A stretch of DNA of 59,952 nt from Cohnella rhizoplanae (lineage in GTDB: Bacteria; Bacillota; Bacilli; Paenibacillales; Paenibacillaceae): NCBI RefSeq assembly GCF_948329515.1, contig NZ_CAOJCN010000031.1, forward strand, positions 1 to 59,952. Direction: 5' to 3'. The position numbers and the translations under genes are program-made. A model generated the notes under the pieces. The model had not been told where the DNA came from and did no database searches. It worked only from the letters and a program-made list of their open reading frames with translations. This document shows positions 1 through 8,265 of the stretch, piece by piece (position 1 is the stretch's first letter; each line of letters starts with the position of its first letter).

Positions 1-129
1 GCGCCACCCGCCCCGCCAGTGCCCGCCATTTCGCGCTCCAATCCATCCCGCCCGGGCGCAATTCCGAAGCAACCCTTCCGCCTTTCCGGCGTATGTACTC
101 CTACACACACATGGGAGGGGAATGCGCAC

Positions 130-1179
130 ATGGAAGTCTTTCAAGGCGGCAAGACGCAGCAGGCGTACCAGATGCCTAAGCTGCCCAAGCGGACGTGGCG
201 GCTCATCGTCATCGGCATCGCGGCGGTTATCGTGATCTGGATCGGCTCGACGACGTTCTACACGGTGCAGGAGCAAGAGCAGGCGGCGATCCTGACGTTC
301 GGCAAGTATACGGCGACGCAGGAGAAGTCGGGCCTGCACTTTAAGCTGCCGTCGCCGATCCAGCGGGTCGTGAAGGTGCCGGCCAACCTGACGCAGAAGC
401 TGCACATCGGTTACCGCGAGGACAGCGGCGGCAAGGTGACGCCGGTCGAATCCGAGGCGCTCATGATTACTGGCGACGAGAACATCGTATCGGCGGACGC
501 GGTCATCGAGTGGAAGGTCGCCAACATCCGCGACTATCTGTACAACATCGACGACCCTGAGCAATTCCTGAGGAACTCGGCCAGCGCGGCGATCCGTTCG
601 GTGATGGGCGCGACCAAGCTGGACTACGCGATTACCGAGGGCAAGACGGTCATCCAGACGGACGTCAAGAAGAAGCTGGAGGAGATCCAAGACAAGTACG
701 GCACGGGCATTCAGATCATCGATCTCAAGTTCCAGGACATCGAGCCGCCCGAAGGCCAGGTGCAGACGGCGTTCAAGGAAGTCACCAACGCGCGCGAGGA
801 GAAGAACACCAAGATCAACCAGGCGCAGAAGTACGTGAACGACAGGCTGCCCAAGGCGCGGGGCGAGGCGCAGGCGCTCATCGAGCAGGCGGAGGCGCAG
901 AAGAAGTCGCGGATCCTGAATGCGCAGGGCGACGTGGCGCAGTTTAATGCCGTTTACAATGAATATGCTAAAAATCCGGAAGTCACCGCAGACCGCCTCG
1001 TGCTCGAGACGCTCGAGCAGATCCTGCCGAACGCCAAGGTCATCGTCACCGACGGCAGCGGGGATACGGTGAATTACCTGCCGCTCGACAGCTTCCTTAA
1101 GAACAGCGGCGCCAAGGCGACGACTTCGAGCGGCACCGCGACGCAGCCTAACGCAGCCCAGGGAGGTGCCGGACAATGA
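130..1179 (+). CDS. hflK: HflK-type SPFH/band 7 membrane protein
   Basis: 349 residues. One N-terminal membrane segment (about residues 20-42, LIVIGIAAVIVIWIGSTTFY) is followed by a prohibitin/SPFH domain and an Ala/Gln/Glu/Lys-rich coiled coil (about 215-300), the HflK architecture. In proteobacteria HflK pairs with HflC in a large membrane complex that modulates the FtsH protease. The reading frame is open upstream, but the ATG at 130 has a GGGAGGGG site at a good distance and gives a normal N-terminus, so it was chosen. The stop overlaps the hflC start (ATGA), indicating translational coupling. No ftsH is visible here. The C-terminal tail is Gly/Ala/Thr-rich. Confidence 0.9.
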   Translation: MEVFQGGKTQQAYQMPKLPKRTWRLIVIGIAAVIVIWIGSTTFYTVQEQEQAAILTFGKYTATQEKSGLHFKLPSPIQRVVKVPANLTQKLHIGYREDSGGKVTPVESEALMITGDENIVSADAVIEWKVANIRDYLYNIDDPEQFLRNSASAAIRSVMGATKLDYAITEGKTVIQTDVKKKLEEIQDKYGTGIQIIDLKFQDIEPPEGQVQTAFKEVTNAREEKNTKINQAQKYVNDRLPKARGEAQALIEQAEAQKKSRILNAQGDVAQFNAVYNEYAKNPEVTADRLVLETLEQILPNAKVIVTDGSGDTVNYLPLDSFLKNSGAKATTSSGTATQPNAAQGGAGQ

Positions 1180-2048
1180 CGACCCGCAAATGGATTACGA
1201 CCGGCATAGGCGCGCTTCTGCTCATTATCCTCCTCTCCGGCTCCATGTTCGTCGTCGGCGAGGGGCAGTACAAGGTCGTGCTTAAGTTCGGCGAGGCCAC
1301 GCGCATCCACCAGTCTCCCGGCATTCATTTCAAGATTCCGTTCATCGAATCCGTGCGCACGCTGCCCAAGTACCAGCGCATCTACGACAGCCAGCCGACG
1401 ACGATTCTGACCAAGGACAAGAAGCCGATCATCGTCGACAACTATTCGGTATGGCGCATCGACGATCCGCACCGCTTCCTGCGCTCTCTGCAGACCGTAT
1501 CGGCGGCCGAGGGGCGCATCGGCGACGCCGTCTACAACGCGGTGCGGCGCAAGCTGTCCGAGATCGAGTACGGCAGCATCATCAGCGAGACGACGGCGCG
1601 GGGCGACATCAACGACGAGATCACCCAGATCGTCAAGGACGTCGCGGAGAATCAGAACTACGGCATCGACATCATCGACGTGCGCATCAAGAAGACGGAC
1701 CTGCCGGAGGAGAACAAGCAGAGCGTGTACAACCGCATGATCTCCGATCGACAGTCGATCGCGGCCGGCTATCTGTCCGAGGGCGACGAGCAGTCGCGCA
1801 AGGTCACCTCCAACGCGGACCGTCAGGCGCAGGAGCTGATCGCGCAGGCCGAGGCCGACGCCAAGAAGATCGTGGCCGAGGGCGAGAAGGAAGCGGCGCG
1901 CATCTACAACGAGACTTACGGCAAGGATCCGAAGTTCTACAAGTTGTACCGCACGCTGCAGAGCTATACGACGACGTTCAAGGGCGAGCCGGTCATCATG
2001 CTGCCCGCGGACTCGCCGTACACGCGGCTGTTGCTCGGCGAACGGTAG
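1176..2048 (+). CDS. hflC: HflC-type SPFH/band 7 membrane protein
   Basis: 290 residues, near the usual HflC length. An N-terminal membrane anchor (about residues 8-28) is followed by the SPFH domain beginning VVGEGQYKVVLKFGEA and by an Ala/Glu-rich helix with the family-like stretch AEADAKKIVAEGEKEAARIY (about 225-246). The start overlaps the hflK stop by four bases. It is expected to hetero-oligomerise with HflK at the cytoplasmic membrane. Call is from domain order and pairing; what the complex regulates in this organism cannot be read from the sequence. Confidence 0.9.
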   Translation: MTTRKWITTGIGALLLIILLSGSMFVVGEGQYKVVLKFGEATRIHQSPGIHFKIPFIESVRTLPKYQRIYDSQPTTILTKDKKPIIVDNYSVWRIDDPHRFLRSLQTVSAAEGRIGDAVYNAVRRKLSEIEYGSIISETTARGDINDEITQIVKDVAENQNYGIDIIDVRIKKTDLPEENKQSVYNRMISDRQSIAAGYLSEGDEQSRKVTSNADRQAQELIAQAEADAKKIVAEGEKEAARIYNETYGKDPKFYKLYRTLQSYTTTFKGEPVIMLPADSPYTRLLLGER

Positions 2049-2113
2049 AAGCGCAACTCGGGTGCGGCCTTCTAGCATAGGGGTAAATAGACACCATGAG
2101 GGAGGCGATGCGG

Positions 2114-3064
2114 ATGAGCCGGTACGGTTGGATGAGCAAGGCGGGACTGGCGCTGCTGCTGGCGGCCGGTCTGGCGGTGCAGTTGCCCGGTGGCGCAGGT
2201 TCGGCATCGGCGGCGGGTGCCGCGAACGCGATCGTCGGCGGCAAGGCCGTCGTCTTCGCAGAGGCGGCGCCGGTCATCAAGGCGGGGCGCATGCTCGTAC
2301 CCGCCCGCGCGCTGCTCGAAGCGATGGGCGCGCGGATGGATTGGGACCCGGACGCGCGGGTCGTGACGGCGACGATGAAGGGCGAGCGGGGCGGCACCGT
2401 GCTGAAGCTGAAGATCGGCTCGCCTTACGTGGAGCGGACGCTGACGGACGCGGCCGGCAAGTCGTCGGCGTACGTGGTGAAACTGGACGTGGCCGCGCAG
2501 CTGCTGGAGGGCAGCACGATGATCCCCCTGCGGGCGAGCGCGGAGCTGACGGGGCAGGCGCTGGAGTGGCGGCAGGCGACCTCGACGGCGATCATCTCTA
2601 AGGTGGAGGCGTCGGCCTCCGCGCCTGAGATGACGTTTAAGCAGTACGCGCTGGCGGGCGAGCTGTTCAAGCTGTCGAACGAGGAGATCGAAGCGTTCTT
2701 CCGGACCAACGACCTGCGCGCGCGGCACGGCAAGGCCAAGCCGTTCGCGCTCAGCGTGCCGCTGTCACTGGTCGCACGGCTGAAGTCGGCGGACATGGGC
2801 GAGCAAGGTTACTTCAGCCATGACTCGCCAACCTACGGCGATCCGTTCGAGATGATGCGGGACCAAGGCATCCAGTACCGGGCGGCGGCGGAGAACATCG
2901 CCGCAGGGCAAGAGACGCCTGCGTCCGTCGTGACCGCCTGGGAGAACAGCCCGGGCCACCTGACCAACATGCTGGGCGAATACGACCAGATCGGCATCGG
3001 TTACGCCTACTATACGGATTCCGAGTATCGCAGCTATTGGACGCAGCAGTTCATCCGTTCATAA
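2114..3064 (+). CDS. Secreted copper-amine-oxidase-N / CAP domain protein
   Basis: 316 residues. Signal peptide at residues 1-35 (GLALLLAAGLAVQLPGG, ending around ASA-A). Residues about 38-155 look like the copper amine oxidase N-terminal domain common in Paenibacillus exoproteins (RMLVPARALLEAMGARMDWD). Residues about 190-316 are a CAP/SCP (YkwD-like) domain with GYFSHDSP, AAENIAAG and AWENSPGHLTNML. ATG 2096 would overlap the Shine-Dalgarno; AGGGAGG at 2099-2105 lies eight bases before ATG 2114, so that start was chosen. Function of the family in spore formers is unsettled; surface or spore-coat roles are suggested for YkwD-like proteins. A perfect hairpin follows the stop. Confidence 0.85.
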   Translation: MSRYGWMSKAGLALLLAAGLAVQLPGGAGSASAAGAANAIVGGKAVVFAEAAPVIKAGRMLVPARALLEAMGARMDWDPDARVVTATMKGERGGTVLKLKIGSPYVERTLTDAAGKSSAYVVKLDVAAQLLEGSTMIPLRASAELTGQALEWRQATSTAIISKVEASASAPEMTFKQYALAGELFKLSNEEIEAFFRTNDLRARHGKAKPFALSVPLSLVARLKSADMGEQGYFSHDSPTYGDPFEMMRDQGIQYRAAAENIAAGQETPASVVTAWENSPGHLTNMLGEYDQIGIGYAYYTDSEYRSYWTQQFIRS

Positions 3065-3080
3065 AATCACGCATTGCACG

Positions 3081-3118
3081 CGCAGAAGGCCGGGCCCAAG
3101 GGGCGCCGGCCTTCTGCG
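3081..3118. terminator. Bidirectional hairpin terminator between convergent genes
   Basis: A perfect 13-bp inverted repeat (arms 3081-3093 and 3106-3118, loop of 12) lies between the CAP gene and the convergent DUF4183 gene. Only a weak T run follows on either side, so termination efficiency is uncertain. Confidence 0.7.
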
Positions 3119-3128
3119 ATTCTGACGG

Positions 3129-3539
3129 TTAAGACACGATCGTGATCGTCGGAGCCGAGATGGTCGGCTGCGTCGTCAGCGTCGAGTCGCCGCCGAAGGT
3201 GCCTGTCTCGAGCAGTACCGGCGTGCCTTCCACGAAATCTCCCGAAGCCAGCACCAGGTCAGCGGTAGTCAACGTGGACAATCCCCCTTGCTGCAGGATT
3301 CCGTTGATATAGACGTTGTAGTAGCCGTTGACCGCAGGTACGGGCAACGCGGCTACGGGCGCGTCGGCGTCGTCGAGAAAGCTGGATGCGGGGATGGTCG
3401 TCACGCCGCCGACGATCATGGCGGCCGTGATCGCGGCATAGAAGCGGGCCACGGTCGGACTGACGGTCGTCGTGATGACGCCGCCGGTGGAGACGGGGGC
3501 GCTGGCGACCGCGATGATAACGGGTTTAATGACGGGCAT
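3129..3539 (-). CDS. DUF4183 domain protein
   Basis: 136 residues, no signal peptide. The C-terminal half carries the DUF4183 pattern: FYAA early, IPASSFLDD, then NGYYNVYINGILQQGG and EGTPVLLETG. The same pattern, YSMLYLNGVPQ, occurs in the divergent collagen-like gene. DUF4183 proteins are typical of spore-forming Bacillales and often sit beside collagen-like or exosporium genes, so a spore-surface role is inferred, not shown. Two ATGs are possible (3545 and 3539); GGAGG sits about nine bases from 3539 and only three from 3545, so 3539 was preferred. Thr/Val/Ala-rich and low in charge. Confidence 0.8.
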   Translation of the reverse strand: MPVIKPVIIAVASAPVSTGGVITTTVSPTVARFYAAITAAMIVGGVTTIPASSFLDDADAPVAALPVPAVNGYYNVYINGILQQGGLSTLTTADLVLASGDFVEGTPVLLETGTFGGDSTLTTQPTISAPTITIVS

Positions 3540-3719
3540 GCGCATTCACCTCCCCCACGCCGAACGGACTGCCTTGGGAGCCTCGGCTTTATCTATAGTA
3601 CATGCTTCTGCAAGCCATATCGGTACGGCAGATCGACCGCGTCATCCGGCTCATATTGGCGCGGAATTCGTTGGCGTCTCACCCCCGCTAGCGGCCCAAC
3701 GCCGACTCGGCGGACGCCG

Positions 3720-3728
3720 CATACAATA
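3720..3728 (+). promoter_or_regulatory. Possible mother-cell (SigE/SigK) -10 element
   Basis: CATACAATA fits the SigK -10 pattern CATANNNTA and the SigE pattern CATACANT. It lies 87 bases before the collagen-like gene. No convincing -35 was found, so this is tentative. Confidence 0.3.
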
Positions 3729-3814
3729 GCCTAACGGCAAGACGCGCGTATATCGGACCGGACGGTTAGAGGCGTGCTGCGGATGTATAGCGGGAACAAG
3801 GAGGGACGGCGGCG

Positions 3815-4795
3815 ATGGGGATCACGGGTATTCCATGCAAATGTGGTACGGCACAGCGCGGGGGAGCGGCCCGAAGGCGCCGGCGCTCTCGTTCGCGAGC
3901 TCGCGCCGGCAAGGCGGAAGGGGCGAACCGGCCGTGCCGCGGCAGCGGCGGTAAGACGGATAAGGCGAAGCGGCCGTGCCGCGCGTCAGAGCGGCGCAGC
4001 GCGATGCGGGGGCCCTGCAGCGCGCCGGCGAAGCTTAAGCGGCGGGCCTTGCGTACGAGAGGTCGAAGCGGGCGGACGGTTCCGTCCGGGAGCGGCGCAG
4101 GAGCGCCAGGGATCCGAGGAGAGCAGGGGGCTCAGGGTCTTCGAGGCTTGCATGGGGACGCGGGGGCGCAAGGCGTTCAGGGCTTGCGGGGAGATGCAGG
4201 ACCTGAGGGGATTCAGGGCTTGCAGGGCGAAGCGGGGCAGCGCGGCGAGCGGGGACCTGCAGGGCCGGCTGGCCCGACGGGAGCGGGACTGCAGGGCGCT
4301 GCCGGGGAGACGGGTCCCGCGGGAGCCGCCGGTGCCAAGGGAGCGATAGGCCCCGCCGGTCCTGAAGGCCCCGCCGGTCCTGAAGGCCCCGCCGGTCCTG
4401 AAGGCCCCGCCGGTCCTGAAGGCCCCGCCGGTCCCCAAGGACCTGCCGGCCCAGCAGGACCCGTCGGTCCCGAAGGTCCTCCGGGACCGCTGCCTGCCGA
4501 CACCGCCGTTCTCCCGAGCAACGTGCTTTACATTTCCGCTATAGAAGAAGATACGAGCAGCCCGATCGCGCTGGGGGCCGGTCAATTCACCGTCAACGGC
4601 GTGCCCGCGGCGGCGTTTGAAGGTCTTGGGCCGCACGCCTATTCCATGCTGTATCTGAACGGCGTGCCGCAGACCGCGGACGTTTACGCGCTGACCCCCG
4701 CCGCTCTGACGATCGACCCCGGGGGCTCGATCCTGATCGCGGGCACGCCCGTCATGGTGCAGATCGTCAGCTTCTCCGTCGAGATATCGGGCTGA
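3815..4795 (+). CDS. Collagen-like triple-helix protein with C-terminal DUF4183
   Basis: 326 residues. Residues 1-90 are Arg/Ser/Ala-rich with scattered Cys. Residues about 92-230 are Gly-X-Y collagen repeats, moving from GAQGLRGLHGDAG to regular GPEGPAGPE. The last roughly 95 residues form a globular head with the DUF4183 signature YSMLYLNGVPQ. The plan resembles BclA-type exosporium filaments: basic tail, collagen stalk, C-terminal head. AAGGAGGG at 3798-3805, nine bases before the ATG, supports this start. The gene diverges from another DUF4183 gene. The basic N-terminus is unlike the usual exosporium leader, so a frameshift or a lineage-specific anchor cannot be excluded. Confidence 0.82.
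   Translation: MGITGIPCKCGTAQRGGAARRRRRSRSRARAGKAEGANRPCRGSGGKTDKAKRPCRASERRSAMRGPCSAPAKLKRRALRTRGRSGRTVPSGSGAGAPGIRGEQGAQGLRGLHGDAGAQGVQGLRGDAGPEGIQGLQGEAGQRGERGPAGPAGPTGAGLQGAAGETGPAGAAGAKGAIGPAGPEGPAGPEGPAGPEGPAGPEGPAGPQGPAGPAGPVGPEGPPGPLPADTAVLPSNVLYISAIEEDTSSPIALGAGQFTVNGVPAAAFEGLGPHAYSMLYLNGVPQTADVYALTPAALTIDPGGSILIAGTPVMVQIVSFSVEISG
4358..4429 (+). repeat. Four exact 18-bp tandem repeats in the collagen stalk
   Basis: Four identical copies of GGTCCTGAAGGCCCCGCC encode Gly-Pro-Glu-Gly-Pro-Ala each. Nucleotide identity, not only residue identity, points to recent slippage, so stalk length probably varies between strains. Confidence 0.9.
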
Positions 4796-4804
4796 CTTGG
4801 CGGC

Positions 4805-4841
4805 ATAGGGGAGCAGGGCGCGCCCTGCGCCTCGCCCCTAT
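4805..4841. terminator. Hairpin between convergent collagen-like gene and exoA
   Basis: Outer arms ATAGGGG (4805-4811) and CCCCTAT (4835-4841) enclose a CAGGGCG/CGCCCTG stem (4814-4827). It overlaps the exoA stop codon. Probably a shared terminator, though without long T runs. Confidence 0.55.
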
Positions 4842-5623
4842 TCGGCAAGCTCCTTGCCGATCCAGACCGAATCGTCCAGCTCGAGCAGCACGGGGCAGTG
4901 GTCGCTCCCGGAGATATGACAGTCGATCGACGCCTCGCGCACCAGGGGGGCGAGACGGGCGGAGACGAGGAAGTAGTCGATGCGCCATCCGACGTTTCGC
5001 GCGCGCACGCCGGGCATATAGGACCACCAGGAATACATGTCGGTCCGGTCCGGGTACAGGTGGCGGAAGGTGTCGACGAACCCGGCAGCGAGTAACTCGG
5101 TCATCTTGCCGCGCTCTTCGTCGGTGAAGCCCGCGTTGCCACGGTTCGGCTTGGGATTTTTCAGATCGATCTCCTCGTGGGCGACGTTCAGGTCGCCGCA
5201 GACGATGACGGGCTTAACGGCATCCAGCTCCGTCAGATAGCGGCGGAACCGGTCCTCCCATTCCAAGCGCAGCTCGAGGCGCGACAGATCCCGGCGTGCA
5301 TTCGGCGTGTACACGTTAACCAGGTAGAAGCCCTCGAATTCCAGCGTCAGGATCCGGCCCTCTTCCTCCGCGTCCTCCTCGATGCCGTACCGCACCGACA
5401 ACGGCTTCCGTTTGGCGAACACGGCGGTGCCGGAGTACCCCTTTTGCCTCGCGTAATTCCAGTACTGCGCATACTGCTCCCCGTGGTCCAGGCTGATCTG
5501 GCCTTCCTGCAGCTTCGTCTCCTGCACGCAGAACAGGTCGGCGTCCAGCTCGGCGAAGTAATCGTTAAAGCCTTTGTTCACGCAGGCCCTCAGCCCGTTC
5601 ACGTTCCATGACCCGAGTTTCAT
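4838..5623 (-). CDS. exoA: Exodeoxyribonuclease III (ExoA/Xth, AP endonuclease)
   Basis: 261 residues, close to the roughly 252-268 of the family. Opens MKLGSWNVNGLRA; catalytic and metal motifs follow in order: CVQETKL, YTPNA, CGDLNVAH, WRIDYFLVS and GSDHCPVLLEL. These define an exonuclease-endonuclease-phosphatase fold of the ExoIII type, which cleaves 5' of abasic sites and has 3'-5' exonuclease activity in base excision repair. AAGGAGA precedes the ATG. It is monocistronic, with a weak SigA-like promoter upstream (5658-5687). Confidence 0.96.
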   Translation of the reverse strand: MKLGSWNVNGLRACVNKGFNDYFAELDADLFCVQETKLQEGQISLDHGEQYAQYWNYARQKGYSGTAVFAKRKPLSVRYGIEEDAEEEGRILTLEFEGFYLVNVYTPNARRDLSRLELRLEWEDRFRRYLTELDAVKPVIVCGDLNVAHEEIDLKNPKPNRGNAGFTDEERGKMTELLAAGFVDTFRHLYPDRTDMYSWWSYMPGVRARNVGWRIDYFLVSARLAPLVREASIDCHISGSDHCPVLLELDDSVWIGKELAE

Positions 5624-5657
5624 GATCGTCCGTCTCCTTTGCTTGACCCATAATCCG

Positions 5658-5687
5658 ATTCTACATCCTGCCGCGGAGCGGTGTCGA
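5658..5687 (-). promoter_or_regulatory. Candidate SigA promoter of exoA
   Basis: On the minus strand TCGACA and TAGAAT are separated by 18 bases, about 35 bases upstream of the exoA ATG. Both hexamers deviate by one or two bases from consensus. Confidence 0.4.
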
Positions 5688-5696
5688 ATGGAAGAA

Positions 5697-5714
5697 TCGT
5701 GATATTTGTCACAT
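5697..5714. promoter_or_regulatory. CRP/FNR- or Rex-like palindrome
   Basis: CGTGATATTTGTCACA lies within this span; it differs from TGTGANNNNNNTCACA (Fnr of Bacillus, CRP family) at one base and partly fits the Rex pattern. It is 100 bases upstream of the STAS gene and could control the STAS/GGDEF-EAL pair. Motif only; no downstream promoter was clearly resolved. Confidence 0.35.
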
Positions 5715-5816
5715 ACAGCGGAACCGCGACGGGTGTATATATGAAAAAGCTACCTAATTCTGCCGTGGTCCGTCGAATCCGGACGACATGGCTAAGGACC
5801 GCGCGGGAGGTTCGAC

Positions 5817-6101
5817 ATGAAATGCGATATCAGGCGCGAAGGCGGTGCGGTGATCTTCGCGCCGTCAGGCAGGATCGGCGTTGCGGAAGCGGTCGAGCTC
5901 CGGAACCGGCTGTTCCCGGAGCTGACGGACGGCGTCACGGACATCGTTTTCCGGATGGAAGAGGTAACGGACCTGGACAGCTCCGGTCTCGGTCTGCTGC
6001 TGGCCGTGAGGAACCTGTCCGCGGATATCGGCGCGCGGCTCGAGCTGCGCGGCGCGGACGCGCGGATCGGGCCGAAGCTCGCTGCGATCGGATTGGTCTA
6101 A
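5817..6101 (+). CDS. STAS-domain anti-anti-sigma factor-like protein
   Basis: 94 residues forming a single STAS domain. The core TDLDSSGLGLLLAVR (about residues 51-65) contains the serine equivalent to the phosphorylated Ser of SpoIIAA/RsbV (here Ser56). Such proteins bind serine-kinase anti-sigma factors in a partner-switching cascade; no kinase or phosphatase lies nearby. GGGAGG stands before the ATG. The next gene, a c-di-GMP enzyme, starts 64 bases later in the same direction, so the two may be co-transcribed. Confidence 0.85.
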   Translation: MKCDIRREGGAVIFAPSGRIGVAEAVELRNRLFPELTDGVTDIVFRMEEVTDLDSSGLGLLLAVRNLSADIGARLELRGADARIGPKLAAIGLV

Positions 6102-6165
6102 CGCATAAATGCATATAAGTCAGGCAAGCGAGGCGCGAGGGCAAGCGGCATCAGGGGGCGTTGGC

Positions 6166-8265
6166 ATGAGCGGATATTCGGAAATGGCCGGCAGAGCAGG
6201 GAGCGACGAGGACTTATGGCCTCTCTACGCTCGAATCTACCGCGATTCGCAGGAAGCAATCATGATTACGGACCGGCATGCGCATATCATCCAGGTCAAT
6301 GCGTCTTTTTCCAGAATAACGGGTTACGAAGAGCGGGAGGTCGTCGGGCTCACCCCGAGCGTGCTCAAGTCGGACTGCCAGCCTCCGGAATTCTACGCGC
6401 GGATGTGGGCTGCGATCCATCTCGACGGCAAATGGAAGGGCGAGATCTGGAACCGCCGCAAAAACGGCGAGGTCTATCCGCAGTGGCTGTCGATCTCCGC
6501 GGTCAAGGACGAGGAAGGCGCGCTGCAGTATTATATGGCGATGTTTCTCGACCTGACCGAATACAAGAGCGCGGCTTCCAAGCTCAGGCTGCACGCGCAG
6601 GTGTTCAGCCATGCGGGAGAAGGCATCATGATCACCGATACGGAGCTCAGGATTCTGTCCGTCAACCGGGCGTTCACCGCGGTCACCGGATATACGGAAG
6701 CCGAGGCCGGCGGTCGGACCCCGGCCCTTCTGCGCTCCGGCAGGCACGGCAGGGATTTCTATGCGCGCATGTGGGAGAGCTTGCGGGAACACGGCAGATG
6801 GCAGGGCGAGATCTGGAACCGGAGGAAGGACGGGGAGCTGTACCCCGAGTTCCTGTCGATCACGACGCTGCGCGACGAGAAGGGCAACGTGACCAACTAC
6901 ATCGGCATGTTCAAGGATATCACCGAGCGCAAGCAAACGGAGGACAAGCTGAAGTATCTGGCGCATTACGACTCGCTCACGGGCCTGCCCAACCGCGCGC
7001 TGCTGCAGGACATGCTACAGGATGTGACGGACGGCTGCGGGAGGAGCGGCGAGCGGCTCGGCGTTCTCTTCATCGACCTCGACCGGTTCAAGTCGGTTAA
7101 CGACTCCATGGGCCACGACGCGGGCGACAAGGTGCTGCGGCAGATGGGCGAGCGTCTGAAGCGGGCGGTCCGGGCGGAGCATATCGTGTCCAGGCTGGGC
7201 GGCGACGAGTTCATCGTCGTCCTGCGGGGTCTGAAGCGCGCGGACGAGGCGTTGGAGACGGCGCGGCGGGTGACGGAGCTGCTGGAGCGGCCGTTTGACG
7301 GGGCGGACAACGAGATCTATATGACGGCCAGCATCGGCATCAGCCTGTATCCGGATCACGGCCACGATCTGGAATCGCTCATGCGGCACGCGGACCTGGC
7401 GATGTACGAGGCCAAGTCGCAGGGAACGGGGCCTCAGGTGTTCAACGAAGGGATCAGCAGCGCCTTCCTGCGCAAGCTCCGGCTGGAGCGCGAGCTTCGG
7501 TTCGCGGTCGAGCGCGGGGAGCTGCGGCTCGTCTATCAGCCGCAGGTAGGGCTGGAGAGCGGCAGGCTGGAGGGGATGGAGTCGCTGCTCAGGTGGCGGC
7601 ATCCCGAGCTGGGCATGATCCCGCCGTCCGAGTTCATCCCCATTGCGGAGGAGACGGGCCTGATCCGCGAGATCGGCGAATGGGCGCTCGGGGAGGCGTG
7701 CAGGCAGCTCGGCGTCTGGGTCCGGGAGGCGAGGGAGGTGCCCGCGATCGCCGTGAACCTGTCCGGAAGACAATTCATGGCGCCGGACCTGGCGGACACG
7801 ATCCGCGACATCGTGCGCAAGGCTGGCTGCGAGCCGCGGCAGATCGTGCTCGAGATCACGGAGAGCTTCGGCATCGTGGATATGGAGGCGGTGATCGCGG
7901 CGCTGCGCGAGCTCAAGTCGGCAGGCTTCCGCATCGCGATCGACGACTTCGGCAAGGGCTACTCCGCGCTTGGCTACCTGAAGCAGCTGCCGATCGACAT
8001 TCTGAAGATCGACAAGAGCTTCCTGACCGAGCTGACCACGGATCCGAAAAGCGAGGCGCTCACGCGGGCCATCATCCAGATGGCCCAGGGGATGGCGCTT
8101 CGCGTCATCGCGGAAGGCGTGGAGACGCACGCGCAGATGGCCCGCCTGCGGGAGCTTCGCTGCGAAATTGCGCAGGGCTACTACATCGACCGGCCGATGC
8201 CGGCGGGCGAGCTGGAGGCAGGCTATCTGAAGGCGCCGCGCGCGGCGAGCGGAGAGCGATCGTAG
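6166..8265 (+). CDS. PAS-PAS-GGDEF-EAL cyclic-di-GMP turnover protein
   Basis: 699 residues, no membrane segment. Two PAS/PAC units (about residues 15-135 and 140-255), each with the same GxMWxxIxxxGxWxGEIWNRRK pattern, precede a GGDEF domain (about 258-425, with SRLGGDEF) and an EAL domain (about 435-690). The EAL active-site motif reads ESL in EGMESLLRW, which keeps the metal-binding Glu, and the DDFGKGYSAL loop is intact. The product-inhibition I-site (RxxD) before GGDEF reads RAEH and so looks lost. Bifunctional synthesis and hydrolysis of c-di-GMP is plausible. ATG 6109 has no ribosome site; ATG 6166 follows a GGGGG, so it was preferred. Confidence 0.9.
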   Translation: MSGYSEMAGRAGSDEDLWPLYARIYRDSQEAIMITDRHAHIIQVNASFSRITGYEEREVVGLTPSVLKSDCQPPEFYARMWAAIHLDGKWKGEIWNRRKNGEVYPQWLSISAVKDEEGALQYYMAMFLDLTEYKSAASKLRLHAQVFSHAGEGIMITDTELRILSVNRAFTAVTGYTEAEAGGRTPALLRSGRHGRDFYARMWESLREHGRWQGEIWNRRKDGELYPEFLSITTLRDEKGNVTNYIGMFKDITERKQTEDKLKYLAHYDSLTGLPNRALLQDMLQDVTDGCGRSGERLGVLFIDLDRFKSVNDSMGHDAGDKVLRQMGERLKRAVRAEHIVSRLGGDEFIVVLRGLKRADEALETARRVTELLERPFDGADNEIYMTASIGISLYPDHGHDLESLMRHADLAMYEAKSQGTGPQVFNEGISSAFLRKLRLERELRFAVERGELRLVYQPQVGLESGRLEGMESLLRWRHPELGMIPPSEFIPIAEETGLIREIGEWALGEACRQLGVWVREAREVPAIAVNLSGRQFMAPDLADTIRDIVRKAGCEPRQIVLEITESFGIVDMEAVIAALRELKSAGFRIAIDDFGKGYSALGYLKQLPIDILKIDKSFLTELTTDPKSEALTRAIIQMAQGMALRVIAEGVETHAQMARLRELRCEIAQGYYIDRPMPAGELEAGYLKAPRAASGERS

